From Bacteroidota bacterium (GTDB taxonomy: Bacteria > Bacteroidota > Rhodothermia > Rhodothermales > JANQRZ01): a DNA stretch of 64,000 nucleotides. The position numbers were made by a program, and so were the translations under genes. This document shows positions 25,071 to 33,542 of the stretch, one piece after another. Position 1 is the stretch's first letter; every line of letters begins with the position of its first letter. The notes below the pieces were generated by a model that was not told the origin of the DNA, made no database searches, and saw only the letters and a program-made list of their open reading frames with translations. Where the stretch lies: positions 1-64,000 of the forward strand of contig JBCDKT010000014.1 in assembly GCA_038746285.1 (NCBI GenBank), read 5' to 3'.

Positions 25071-25895
25071 TCATCCTCCCAGATACCCGCGCACGACAGA
25101 CTCGACGATCAGGTACCACCCGTCGGTGAGGACGAACAGCAGGAGCTTGATCGGGAGCGAGATCATCACCGGCGGGAGCATCATCATGCCCATCGACATC
25201 AGCACGCTCGCCACGATCAGGTCGACCACGAGGAACGGCAGGAACAGCATGAACCCGATCTGGAAGGCGATCCGAAGCTCCGAGATCACGAACGCCGGGA
25301 CGAGGACGTGCAGCGGCACCTCGGACACGTCGGCGAACCCGTCGATGCCGGCCATGTCCATGAACAGCATGAGGTCCTTGTCGCGCGTCTGCTCCAGCAT
25401 GAACGCCTTCGTCGGCGCGGCGGCGAGCGCGAGGGCGTCGGCCTGGGTAATCTTGTCGGCGAGGTAGGGTTGGAGCGCGTTCGTGTTGGCCTCCTCGATC
25501 ACCGGGGACATGATGAAGAAGGTCAGGAAGAGCGCCAGCCCGATGATGATCTGCGTCGGCGGCGACTGCTGCATCCCGAGCGCGGTCCGCAGGATGCTGA
25601 AGATGACCACGAGCCGCGTGAAGCTGGTCATCAGGATGATGATCGACGGCGCGAGCGTGAGCACCGTCAGCAGCAGCAGGAGTTGGATCGGGAGGGCGAG
25701 GTCCTCGCCGCCGCCGGTGACGGAGACGCCGGGGAGCGGAGTGAGCACGCTGCCTGATCCACCACCCGCTGCACTGCCCGTCGCCGTTGCCTCGGTAGCG
25801 AGGTCTGGCGACGTCTCCTGCGCCGCGGCCCCCGGCGCGAAACCGACCAGCAGCAGGGCGAGCAGGAGGAGGCGGACCGGGCGGGCGTTACGCAT
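25071..25895 (-). CDS. fliP: Flagellar export gate protein FliP
   Basis: 274 residues. A cleavable signal peptide (LLLLALLLVGFAPGAAAQ) precedes a variable linker and the FliP core with four helices: SIIILMTSFTRLVVIFSIL, LRTALGMQQSPPTQIIIGLA, and SELRIAFQIGFMLFLPFLV. Five or six copies form the entry of the export channel. The ATG overlaps the fliO end by 8 bases. A longer reading in the same frame lies within fliO and is rejected. Confidence 0.96.
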   Translation of the reverse strand: MRNARPVRLLLLALLLVGFAPGAAAQETSPDLATEATATGSAAGGGSGSVLTPLPGVSVTGGGEDLALPIQLLLLLTVLTLAPSIIILMTSFTRLVVIFSILRTALGMQQSPPTQIIIGLALFLTFFIMSPVIEEANTNALQPYLADKITQADALALAAAPTKAFMLEQTRDKDLMLFMDMAGIDGFADVSEVPLHVLVPAFVISELRIAFQIGFMLFLPFLVVDLIVASVLMSMGMMMLPPVMISLPIKLLLFVLTDGWYLIVESVVRGYLGG

Positions 25896-26418
25896 GCGTG
25901 GGTCGCCCGAGGCTAGTGCGGAGAAGCTCGGCGAAGCCCGGTGGCATCGGAGCATCTTCCGCGAGGTCGGGAGCACGCTCCGCACCGAATGCCTCGATGT
26001 CGAACGCCTCGGCGTCGTAGCGCCGCAGGAGCGTGATCTGCCCGCTCGCCACGCCGAGCAGCAGCACCTCGCCGCCGCAGCGGACGAGCCGGAGCTGCTG
26101 CCCCGCCGCCAGCTGCATCTGCCCGACCGGCTCCAGCAGCGCCGGCGCGTGCCCGGCCGAAGCCGCACGCTTGCGGAGGTGGAGCGCCCACGCCCCGCCG
26201 CCCGCCAGGAGAGCGAGGGCAAGCAGATTGCCCGCGCTCAGGAGGCGGGGCCCGGCGCGGGCCGTCTCGGACGCAGGGGCGAGGTGGACGACGAGGAAGA
26301 GCAGGAGCAGGCCCCCGGCGAAGAGCAGCGCGCGGCGGAGCGGGCGCGGCGTGGCGAGGCCGGGGCGGAGGCGGAAGCGCATCAGAGGGCGGATGGAGTC
26401 TGCGCCGGCCAGCGCCAA
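25888..26418 (-). CDS. fliO: Flagellar protein FliO
   Basis: 176 residues. Two hydrophobic helices (about 29-46 and 60-80) come before a small cytoplasmic domain with ALLEPVGQMQLAAGQQLRLV and LLLGVASGQITLLRRYD, the FliO pattern. FliO helps assemble FliP and is poorly conserved, so the call rests partly on its place directly before fliP, which it overlaps. A second Met 12 codons in is an equally good start. Most FliO have one helix; two is a small oddity. Confidence 0.8.
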   Translation of the reverse strand: MALAGADSIRPLMRFRLRPGLATPRPLRRALLFAGGLLLLFLVVHLAPASETARAGPRLLSAGNLLALALLAGGGAWALHLRKRAASAGHAPALLEPVGQMQLAAGQQLRLVRCGGEVLLLGVASGQITLLRRYDAEAFDIEAFGAERAPDLAEDAPMPPGFAELLRTSLGRPTHA

Positions 26419-26552
26419 AAACGGTGCCGCCCGGCTCGGCCTCCGGGCAGCGCCGTCCCTGGCGACGCCTGCCGCTCGGAGCCGGGCGGAGCGGAAAAGC
26501 TTTCGTCCCGCCGGGGGAACGCCTTGCGGTACACAGCTCCGCCCGTGCGCCG

Positions 26553-27359
26553 TCAGAACAGCGTCTTCTGCTGCCGCTGACGGGCGGCGAGGCTCGTCAC
26601 GCGCACGCCGAATTGCTCGTCGATCACGACGGCTTCGCCCTCAGCGACCAGCCGGCCGTTCGCGTAGATGTCCAGCGGCTGCCCGACGAGCTTGTCTAGT
26701 TCGACGATGCTGCCTGTGGTGAGGCGGAGCACGTCGGCAAGCGGCAACCGGCGGCGGCCGAGCTCGACGGTCACCTCGAGCTCTACGTCGGAGAGCATGT
26801 CCAGATTGCCAGCCTCGCCGCCGCCGAGGCGCTCGCTGCCCAGGTCCTCGAAGGAGGGTCGGGCAATGCCTGGGATGGCTTCGGCCGCGGGTCCGGGCGG
26901 AGGCGGGGAAGCCGCACGGTCTGGAAAAAGCAGATAGCCGGCCAGCGAGGCGTCGTCCTGCGCCCACTCGAAGGCGACGGCCTGCCCCGGCGTCGGCAGC
27001 GCAGGAGCCGATGCTGCCACGGCGAAGACGGCCTCCGGCACCGCCAGCCCTGCCGTCTTCGCTTGGTCCAGGAGCCCGCTGTAGATCCGGGAGGCGAGGT
27101 CCAGCAGGAGATCGTCCGTCTCGGCCGGGGCTTCGCCTGGCAGGGCTTCGGAGAGCGCAGGTACCCACCCGGCGTCGAGGGCCACCGTAAAGAGCAGCTC
27201 GCCCGCCTCCGAGCTCGCTGTCAGCTTATGACGTTCTGCCGCCACGTCGTCGGGTGCCTCGGTGGGCTGAGCAGTGAGCTGGACCTCGCGGCCGAGGAGG
27301 CTGGAGAGCACGGTGCGTACCGCGCCGAGGAGGTCCTGCATGGAGAGAGAGACACTCAT
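26553..27359 (-). CDS. fliN: Flagellar switch protein FliN, extended form
   Basis: 268 residues, about twice the size of E. coli FliN. The C-terminal SpoA domain (about 185-262) shows DVELEVTVELGRRRLPLADV, LTTGSIVELDKLVGQPLDIY and GVRV. The N-terminal part (20-140) is a separate alpha/beta domain (LLDLASRIYSGLLDQAK) that resembles the chemotaxis-phosphatase-like region of FliY, although I see no clear catalytic motif. FliN/FliY sits at the base of the C-ring and binds the FliH export complex. It follows fliM after 5 bases. Confidence 0.88.
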   Translation of the reverse strand: MSVSLSMQDLLGAVRTVLSSLLGREVQLTAQPTEAPDDVAAERHKLTASSEAGELLFTVALDAGWVPALSEALPGEAPAETDDLLLDLASRIYSGLLDQAKTAGLAVPEAVFAVAASAPALPTPGQAVAFEWAQDDASLAGYLLFPDRAASPPPPGPAAEAIPGIARPSFEDLGSERLGGGEAGNLDMLSDVELEVTVELGRRRLPLADVLRLTTGSIVELDKLVGQPLDIYANGRLVAEGEAVVIDEQFGVRVTSLAARQRQQKTLF

Positions 27360-27364
27360 GGTCT

Positions 27365-28444
27365 TCAGGCAGTAGGAGGGAACGCCGCCGGCTGTGCAAC
27401 GTCGAGGATGCGGAGGGCGCGCTGCTGTCCAGCATGACCGGCGACGGCGCTGAACTTCTCGTGCTCCCCGATGAACACCTGGACGGGCTCCTGCGTCCGG
27501 CGCTGAAGCGGGATGACGTCCCCTTCCTGGAGGGTCGTCAGGTCATGGATCGACAGGCGCGTCCGGCCGAGCTCGGCGCGGAGCTCCACGTCCATCGTGC
27601 GGAGGGCGCGCTCGTAGCGGGCGCGGGTCTCGGGAGGCACGGCGGTCACCTTGCTCGACATCCAGCGCTGCATGCCCGCGTGCCCCATCATGTGCTCCAG
27701 CATGAGGTAGGGGTAGCAGAGCTTGACGAACGAGACGTGGCCCTGCACCTGGAGGTCGAAGGCGGCGACCAGGACGGGCTCCATGCTCGGGAGGATCTGG
27801 ACGAACTCCGCGTTCGACTCGAACGCGACCTCGCGAAGTTTGATCTCCTGAAGGCGCTCCCACGACGTCTCCAACTCGTCGAACGCGCGGCGGACAACCC
27901 GGCCTATGATACGCTGCTCGATCTGGGAGGCCTCCTGCGTTGCCGCAGGGAACTGCCCCGGCCCGCCGAAGAGCTTCTCTATCATGTAGATGCCAAACCG
28001 GGAGTCCAGCTCGAGGATGAACTGGTGCTCCAGGCGCTGGCCCCTCGCCTCGCCGATGTAGAGCGCCGAGGGCGCGACGCTCGAGGCGACGTACTCCGAA
28101 TAGAGGAGCTGCTGCACAGCGGACAGGGTGATCTCGACCATCGTGCGGAGCTGGGCCGAGAGGTAGACCGACAGGTCGCGGGCGAACGACTCGTGGACGT
28201 ACTGGAGAACCCGTGTCTGGTCCAGGGAGAACAGGCGCGGCCGCCTGAAGTCGTAGGTGACGGCCTGATGCCTCTTCGACTCTGCCAACTCGTCCAGCAG
28301 GTTGAAATCGATAGGGGCACTGTCCACGCCTATCGCGGAGCGCATCTGCAGCAGCGCATCGATCTCGTCCTCCCCAAGCGTCTCGTGCAAGAGGTCGAGG
28401 TCCGTCGGGTCGAGGGGGAGAGGCTGGTCGGGAGCGTCCGGCAT
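27365..28444 (-). CDS. fliM: Flagellar switch protein FliM
   Basis: 359 residues. The N-terminus carries LGEDEIDALL (about 23-32), the CheY-P docking motif. The middle domain follows, and the end has a SpoA domain (DVELRAELGRTRLSIHDLTT). FliM links FliG and FliN in the C-ring and sets rotation direction. A kept CheY-binding site implies that chemotaxis genes exist elsewhere, as none are in the window. fliL is 12 bases upstream. Confidence 0.95.
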   Translation of the reverse strand: MPDAPDQPLPLDPTDLDLLHETLGEDEIDALLQMRSAIGVDSAPIDFNLLDELAESKRHQAVTYDFRRPRLFSLDQTRVLQYVHESFARDLSVYLSAQLRTMVEITLSAVQQLLYSEYVASSVAPSALYIGEARGQRLEHQFILELDSRFGIYMIEKLFGGPGQFPAATQEASQIEQRIIGRVVRRAFDELETSWERLQEIKLREVAFESNAEFVQILPSMEPVLVAAFDLQVQGHVSFVKLCYPYLMLEHMMGHAGMQRWMSSKVTAVPPETRARYERALRTMDVELRAELGRTRLSIHDLTTLQEGDVIPLQRRTQEPVQVFIGEHEKFSAVAGHAGQQRALRILDVAQPAAFPPTA

Positions 28445-28456
28445 CGGGGCTGTGAG

Positions 28457-28969
28457 CTACTGGAGCATGAACTGGGTGAAGTAGAGCCTGTCGACGGTGC
28501 CTTCGCTGAGGAGGCCGTTGACGAGCGTGCGGATCTCCTCCTTGATGGCCTCGCGGCTGCCGACGTCCCCGAGGGTGCCGACGGTCTTCTGGCTGAGGGC
28601 GTAGTTGATGGCATCGCGGACGACGACGTCTTTCAGCGCGACCTCTTCGAGCACAGCAGCCTCGGCACTCTCCAGCGCTACGCTCACCATGAGGAAGCGG
28701 GCCCCGCCGGTCTCGGCCGGGTTGACGACGAGCGGCTCGAGCTGCATGAACTCCCCGTATTCCACAGGCGGTACGTCCTCGGGGTCGTCCTGCTGCGCGT
28801 TCACAATGCGGTCGACCGCTCCGAACTGGCTGTAGGCCACGGTGGCTCCGAGGCCGGCCGCAGCTAGCAGGGCGGCCGCCAGGATGACCCGGCCGCGCCC
28901 GCGACCGCCTTCAGGGGCCGGTGCCGCGCCGTCGGGGTGCTCAGCTTCAGGGGTAGGGTCAGCTGCCAT
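28457..28969 (-). CDS. fliL: Flagellar basal body-associated protein FliL
   Basis: 170 residues. One membrane helix (about 28-47, VILAAALLAAAGLGATVAY) anchors a periplasmic domain with MQLEPLVVNPAETGGARFLM and VSVALESAEAAVLEEVALKD, typical of FliL. It surrounds the stator units and stabilises them. The start overlaps motB by 11 bases. Confidence 0.93.
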   Translation of the reverse strand: MAADPTPEAEHPDGAAPAPEGGRGRGRVILAAALLAAAGLGATVAYSQFGAVDRIVNAQQDDPEDVPPVEYGEFMQLEPLVVNPAETGGARFLMVSVALESAEAAVLEEVALKDVVVRDAINYALSQKTVGTLGDVGSREAIKEEIRTLVNGLLSEGTVDRLYFTQFMLQ

Positions 28970-29753
28970 CGGAAGGGCGCGGTGCGCGCGCAGAGATCGG
29001 GGTCGGAAGCCGGGGCCTGTCGACTGAGCCGGGGACAGGGGAGGAGGCCCCCGCGGGCTCTGCCGCGCCCCCCCACTCGAACAGGATCTCGACGCGCCGG
29101 TTGCGAGCGCGTCGGGCCGCGTCCTCGTTGGGGGCGAGGGGACGGTGCTCGGCGTGCCCGGTGGCCGTGTAGCGTGCCGGGTCGAGCGCGTGCTCCTGGC
29201 CGAGCAGGTAGCGCACTACCGAGGTAGCGCGCGCCGCCGACAACTCCCAGTTGGACGGGAAGCGAGGGGTTCGGATGGGGCGGTCGTCGGTGTGGCCCTC
29301 CACGAGCACGGCTTCGAGGCCGCCCGACCCGAGGATGCCGGAGAGCTTGCTCAGGAGCCGCCGCGAGGGCTCGAGCAGGTCGGCCTCGCCGGACCGGAAC
29401 ATGACGGAGTCCGTGATGATGACGTGCAACCCCTCGTCGGTGAGGTGAACGGTGACGGCGTCTTCCAGGTCGTTGTCCTTGAGGTACTGGAGCAGCTTCT
29501 CGTACCGCTCCGACCGTGTGCGCCTCCTGGTCATCTCCTCGGGCGACATGCGGCGAGAGGGGGTTGCGGCCCGGTGGTTCATCGGGCCCGTGCCACCGCT
29601 GAAGTAGCTCAGCGCCTCCTCGAACTTCTTGACCTCCACCTCGGACATCGCCACGATCATCACGAAGAAGGCCAAGAGCAGCGTCACCATGTCGCTGAAC
29701 GTCGCCATCCAGAATGGCGCGGTGGGCATGCCGTTGTCTTCTTCCTCTTCCAT
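28959..29753 (-). CDS. motB: Stator protein MotB
   Basis: 264 residues. A short acidic N-terminus leads into the single helix PFWMATFSDMVTLLLAFFVM with the ion-carrying Asp at about 21. The plug and linker follow, then an OmpA-type peptidoglycan-binding domain (VEGHTDDRPIRTPRFPSNWE, LSAARATSVVRYL). With MotA it forms the ion-driven stator. Whether the ion is H+ or Na+ cannot be decided from this sequence alone. Confidence 0.95.
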   Translation of the reverse strand: MEEEEDNGMPTAPFWMATFSDMVTLLLAFFVMIVAMSEVEVKKFEEALSYFSGGTGPMNHRAATPSRRMSPEEMTRRRTRSERYEKLLQYLKDNDLEDAVTVHLTDEGLHVIITDSVMFRSGEADLLEPSRRLLSKLSGILGSGGLEAVLVEGHTDDRPIRTPRFPSNWELSAARATSVVRYLLGQEHALDPARYTATGHAEHRPLAPNEDAARRARNRRVEILFEWGGAAEPAGASSPVPGSVDRPRLPTPISARAPRPSDGS

Positions 29754-29791
29754 ACCAGGTTTAGTCCGTGAGGGGTCAGGCGCGCGCCGGG

Positions 29792-30586
29792 TCAGGCCGC
29801 TTGGGCGAGGGCGGGGGCGGAGTCGTCAGCGGCCGCCGGGTCCTCCTCGCCCCCGACGAAGGCCCGCAGGCGCTTCTCGAGGAAGTTGGGACTGTCGCCG
29901 CGGGCGAGGCCGAGGACGCCGGTCAGCAGCAGGTGGCCCTCCTGCGCCATCACCGCCCGCTGCTTCTTCGACTTGTTGGCCAGCGGGAGGAAGATGAGGT
30001 TGGCGACGAACGCGCCGTAGAAGGTGGTGATCATGGCGACGGCCATCGCGGGGCCGATGGCGCTGGGGTCGTTGAGGTTCTGGAGCATCTGGATGAGACC
30101 AATCAGCGTGCCAATCATGCCGAAGGCCGGGGCGTAGAGCCCGGCCGTGTCGCAGACGCGCGAAAAGAGGTGGGGCGTCCGGAGCCCCTCCTCCAACTGG
30201 GCGCGCATCAGCTCCTCGATCTCCTGCGGCTCCACCCCGTCGACCATCATCTCGAGCCCGAGCCGGAGCAGTTCGTTCTCGGTCTCGCCGAGGCGGCGGT
30301 CCAGGGCGAGCAGGCCCTCGCGCCGTGCCAGCCGGGCGAGGTCTGCCAGTTCGTCGACGTGGGCGCGCAGGTCGGGCTCCTGGAAGGCCAGGAACGCCTT
30401 GAGGGCGGGGAGCACGCCCATCATCTCCTGCATCGAGAAGGCCACGAACAGCGCCGCGGTCATCCCCCCGAGCACGATCAGCAGCGAGCCCGGGTCCAGG
30501 AACGTCGTCCAGCCGTCGCCCATGAGGATCGTCCCGAAGATGAGGACGAAACCCACGCCGAGACCGATGGGAGTTGACTTCTCCAT
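29792..30586 (-). CDS. motA: Stator protein MotA
   Basis: 264 residues from the Met of MEKSTPIGLGVGFVLIFGTI. A Met 15 codons upstream would add an unlikely Pro-rich tail. Four membrane helices are seen. PGSLLIVLGGMTAALFVAFS and AFGMIGTLIGLIQMLQNLN are MotA/PomA signatures, and the cytoplasmic loop is charged. It is the first gene of the run to fliA and has its own sigma28-type promoter about 130 bases upstream. Confidence 0.95.
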   Translation of the reverse strand: MEKSTPIGLGVGFVLIFGTILMGDGWTTFLDPGSLLIVLGGMTAALFVAFSMQEMMGVLPALKAFLAFQEPDLRAHVDELADLARLARREGLLALDRRLGETENELLRLGLEMMVDGVEPQEIEELMRAQLEEGLRTPHLFSRVCDTAGLYAPAFGMIGTLIGLIQMLQNLNDPSAIGPAMAVAMITTFYGAFVANLIFLPLANKSKKQRAVMAQEGHLLLTGVLGLARGDSPNFLEKRLRAFVGGEEDPAAADDSAPALAQAA

Positions 30587-30715
30587 AACAGGCGGAGGGG
30601 GAAAGAGGGTAGGCGTGCAGCGGAAAATCATGCCGCTGCGCCCGTCGCGCTGCCAGGGCCACGCGCGTGACGCCTCGGCAGCCCAGGGGTGCGGCAGGGG
30701 GTAGGCTCGGTCTTT

Positions 30716-30742
30716 TTATCGACCCCGGCAAGGCGCTGCTAA
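30716..30742 (-). promoter_or_regulatory. Sigma28 (FliA) promoter of motA
   Basis: The minus strand reads TTAGCAGC-N11-GTCGATAA. The spacing and CGATAA box match the FliA consensus, and the layout equals the promoters of fliC, fliS and flgM in this window. Confidence 0.75.
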
Positions 30743-30777
30743 GCGGAGGCCCGATGGCCCGCGCCAAACCTGGGGCA

Positions 30778-30905
30778 CGTTCGGAAACGCAGGGGGCTGC
30801 CATCCCGGACCCCGGTCCGGGACCTCGCCGAGCCCGAGGCGTACCCGAGACCCTGAGGCGGGTTCGGGGTGACGCCAGAGGGAGAGTCCAGACAGAGCCT
30901 AGAAG
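30778..30905. repeat. About 125-bp intergenic repeat (copy 1)
   Basis: Shares long stretches with a copy near 50.8 kb: GTTCGGAA at one end, then CCTCGCCGAGCC, GAGGCG, and a TGACGC-N-AGAGGG end. Inside is the palindrome CCCGGACCCCGGTCCGGG. It lies next to the motA sigma28 promoter, as the other copy lies near that of fliC. Confidence 0.75.
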
Positions 30906-30906
30906 C

Positions 30907-30942
30907 GCCGCGCCCGTCGACTAGAGGGTCGACGGGCGCGGC
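30907..30942 (-). terminator. Terminator-like hairpin after flgE
   Basis: A perfect 15-bp stem (GCCGCGCCCGTCGAC and its complement) with a 6-base loop lies 27 bases past the flgE stop. A long U-run is absent. Confidence 0.75.
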
Positions 30943-30969
30943 TCGTGCCAGGGCTGCGAGGAGCGGGGC

Positions 30970-32232
30970 CTACCGCTTGAGCTGGACGACCTCCTGCAGC
31001 AGCTCGTCCGAGGTGGTGATGACCCGGGCCGAGGCCTGGTAGCCCCGCTGCGTCACGATCATCTCGGTGAACTCGGTGGCGAGGTCCACGTTGCTCGCCT
31101 CGAGGGCCCCGGCCACGACCGAGGTGACCACCTCCTGCCCCGCGCGCCCGATCAGCAGGTCGCCCGAGACGCTGGTCGCGCCGTAGAAGTTCTCGCCGAG
31201 CTGCTCCAGGCCCCCCGGGTTGTTGACCGTACCGATGGCGAGCTGGGCGATCGAGCGCTGCTCGCCGTTCGAGAACCCGACGGTGAGGATGCCCGAGGGG
31301 TTGATGCCGTAGCTGATGACGCGGCCCGCGGCCTGCCCGTCCTGCTCGCTCACGGCCGCTGTCGTCGAGCCGCCGTACTGGGTGAGGTCGCCGATGTCGA
31401 GCGTGATCGCGACGTCGTCCCCGGCGGAGTCCGGGAAGGTGCCGGTGATGTCGAACGTCGCCGGGTCCGGCGCGACGAGGTTGCCGTCGGTGTCGAACTC
31501 GATCGTGCCGGCCGAGACGGTGAGCGCCGTCGGTGGGACGGGCGGCTCCGCGTCAGGGTCGCCAGCGATCTCGACGGAGGCGATCTCCCACTCGTCGACG
31601 TCGGTCTTGCGCATCGTCATGACGAGCGTATGGGCCTTGCCCTGCGCGTCGTGGATGACCGACGTGCGCGTCACCTCGTTGTCGTCCGAGGTGGCGTCGA
31701 TGTCGGCGGAGAGGTTGCCGCTGAGCCTGACGTTGGCCGTCTCCACGGGCGAGGCGGTCGCGTCGAGGTCGAGGTAGATGTCCTGGAGCTGGCCCGTGTT
31801 GAGCGTGCCGTCCTCGGCGAAGGCCCAGCCCTGGACGGCGAGGCCGCCCGAGGTAACGAGGTTGCCGGCGGCGTTGAAGCGGAAGTTGCCGGCGCGCGTG
31901 AGCACGTTCCCCTCGATCCCTTCGGCGATGAAGAACCCGTCGCCGGCCAGGGCGAGGTCGGTGCCGATGCTCGTGTTCTCGAACGACCCGACGTTCCAGT
32001 CCTGGTCGATGGAGGCCACGGCGACGCCGTTGCCGACGGTGGCGGGGTTGACGCCCTGGCCGCCCGCCGAGCGGCCGAGGCCGAGCAGCTTCTGCCCGAG
32101 CAGCTCGTTGAAGGCCACGCGGCTGCGCTTGAAGGCGACCGTGTTGACGTTGGCGATGTTGTTACCGATGACGTCCATGCGGACTTGGTGGTTGCGCAGG
32201 CCGGAGATGCCGGTGCGGAGAGAGCGAATCAT
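30970..32232 (-). CDS. flgE: Flagellar hook protein FlgE
   Basis: 420 residues. The N-terminal rod/hook motif is RSLRTGISGLRNHQVRMDVI, GNNIANVNTVAFKRSRVAF; the C-terminus ends TQRGYQASARVITTSDELLQ. The middle is a FlgE D2-like region. It polymerises into the hook with FlgD as the cap. It is the last gene of the fliJ-to-flgE run and is followed by a strong hairpin. A 148-base spacer separates it from the gene upstream. Confidence 0.93.
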   Translation of the reverse strand: MIRSLRTGISGLRNHQVRMDVIGNNIANVNTVAFKRSRVAFNELLGQKLLGLGRSAGGQGVNPATVGNGVAVASIDQDWNVGSFENTSIGTDLALAGDGFFIAEGIEGNVLTRAGNFRFNAAGNLVTSGGLAVQGWAFAEDGTLNTGQLQDIYLDLDATASPVETANVRLSGNLSADIDATSDDNEVTRTSVIHDAQGKAHTLVMTMRKTDVDEWEIASVEIAGDPDAEPPVPPTALTVSAGTIEFDTDGNLVAPDPATFDITGTFPDSAGDDVAITLDIGDLTQYGGSTTAAVSEQDGQAAGRVISYGINPSGILTVGFSNGEQRSIAQLAIGTVNNPGGLEQLGENFYGATSVSGDLLIGRAGQEVVTSVVAGALEASNVDLATEFTEMIVTQRGYQASARVITTSDELLQEVVQLKR

Positions 32233-32380
32233 AGGAGGGTCCTGTGGTTAGGGTGGTCCGCAGCGTCGGTCGGTCAGCTACGGTCCGGCCTCCCGGTGCG
32301 GCGCGCCGAAGCTCCTGCGCGCAGCGGTGGGGCCAGCCGGTGGTACGTGGTTAGTGAAACGGGAGGGTTGCGGGGCGGGA

Positions 32381-32758
32381 TCAGAGCACGAAGGCGCTGT
32401 CGATCCCGGTGAAGACGCGGTCTTTGAGGTCCTGCTGCCCGAGCGCCGTCACGACCGTCCGGTTGGGGACGTTGACGACGAAGGCGGCGTCGGTGCGGAG
32501 CAGGAGGGCGTCGCGTGCGCCCTTGGCGTCGAGGTGCTGCATCGCCTCCGTGATCGAGGCGCGGTCGGCCTGGCTCAGCGAGATGCCGCGCTGCGCGATC
32601 CGGCCGGCGGCGTGGGCCGAGACGGTGAGGTCCGGCCCCTGGGCTCGCCGCAGCGTCTCGGCGAACGCCTCGCCCGGAGGCGCGGGGCGCGGTGCCGGCG
32701 ACGGCCCCGCCGGCAGGCCGGGCGCGTCGACGCGGGAGGCGAGGTGACGGACGTTCAC
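32381..32758 (-). CDS. TIGR02530-type flagellar operon protein
   Basis: 125 residues. After a Pro-rich N-terminus come FAETLRRAQGPDLTVSAHAA, RIAQRGISLSQADRASITEA and NRTVVTALGQQDLKDRVFTG, matching the flagellar operon protein of TIGR02530, found next to flgD and flgE in many phyla. Its job is not established; a role in hook assembly is assumed from this constant neighbourhood. It is placed between flgD (30 bases) and flgE. Confidence 0.85.
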   Translation of the reverse strand: MNVRHLASRVDAPGLPAGPSPAPRPAPPGEAFAETLRRAQGPDLTVSAHAAGRIAQRGISLSQADRASITEAMQHLDAKGARDALLLRTDAAFVVNVPNRTVVTALGQQDLKDRVFTGIDSAFVL

Positions 32759-32788
32759 GGGAGGTCGGGTTGGTGAGCAGAAACAGGG

Positions 32789-33517
32789 CTAGGGGATGAC
32801 GCTGATCACGTCGTCGAGCGCCAGCGCGAACGGCCCGATCCAGAGCCTCGGCCCGTCCTCGTCGATGCTGATCCGGTCCACGCGTCCGCGCGTAAACGTG
32901 GTTGCCTCGACGGCCTCGCCGTCGGTGTCCGTGGCCTTGACTTCGAAGGTGTAGGCGCCGGGCTCCACGGGGTCGCCTTTGTCGTCCAGGCCGTCCCAGG
33001 TCGGGACGTGCGCGCCCTCGCCGAGATGGCCCGGGCTGACCGTCCGGACGACGGCCCCGCTAGCGTCGCGGATCGTGATCGTCACGTCGGACGCCGGGGC
33101 GGCGAGCGAGAAGGAGAGTGCCGACGGGTCGGTGCCGTTGAAAACGGTCGTGTTGCCCTCGGCCTCGACCGTCTGCCCGATGAGCGCGGTGGCCGCGGTG
33201 AGCGTCGTCCGGTCGTTGATGGCGCTCGCCAGCGCGATCTGCTGGCCTGCCGCCGCCGCCGTGCCTTCGGAGAGGATCGCGAGTTGCTCGGAGTGGACCG
33301 CGAGCGTGCCGCTGATGTTGGCGAGCTGCTCGACGGACGAGAACTGCGCGAGCTGCGCGGCAAACTCGTGCCCTTCCTGGGGATTGGTCGGGTCCTGGTT
33401 GGCGAGCTGCGCCACGAGCAGTTGCAGGAAGTCGTCCCGGTCGAGGTCGGCCGAGCGGTCCGAGGTCGGGAAGGGGTTCTGCCCTTGCGAGACGTCGGAA
33501 ATGGGGAATAGCTCCAT
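32789..33517 (-). CDS. flgD: Hook cap protein FlgD
   Basis: 242 residues. The N-terminal motif [20 protein letters not shown] and [20 protein letters not shown] are the FlgD signature. The C-terminal part holds the FlgD Ig-like domain ([37 protein letters not shown]). It caps the growing hook and helps insert FlgE. It lies between fliK and the TIGR02530 gene. Confidence 0.94.
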   Translation of the reverse strand: MELFPISDVSQGQNPFPTSDRSADLDRDDFLQLLVAQLANQDPTNPQEGHEFAAQLAQFSSVEQLANISGTLAVHSEQLAILSEGTAAAAGQQIALASAINDRTTLTAATALIGQTVEAEGNTTVFNGTDPSALSFSLAAPASDVTITIRDASGAVVRTVSPGHLGEGAHVPTWDGLDDKGDPVEPGAYTFEVKATDTDGEAVEATTFTRGRVDRISIDEDGPRLWIGPFALALDDVISVIP

Positions 33518-33542
33518 AGGGTTGGGGGTTCAGGTGAGGGCC

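Larger units (their letters stand above)
30587..30969. other. Intergenic region upstream of motA: promoter, repeat and terminator
   Basis: No gene is seen. From right to left it holds the flgE terminator hairpin, a copy of a roughly 125-bp repeat, a sigma28-type promoter, and about 130 bases of leader for motA. Confidence 0.7.

Noticed and set aside
26220-26236. GGGCAATCTGCTTGC on the minus strand as a third sigma54 site
   Set aside because: It lies inside fliO, matches the -24 part poorly and lacks the CAGGGCTTG core of the other two sites.
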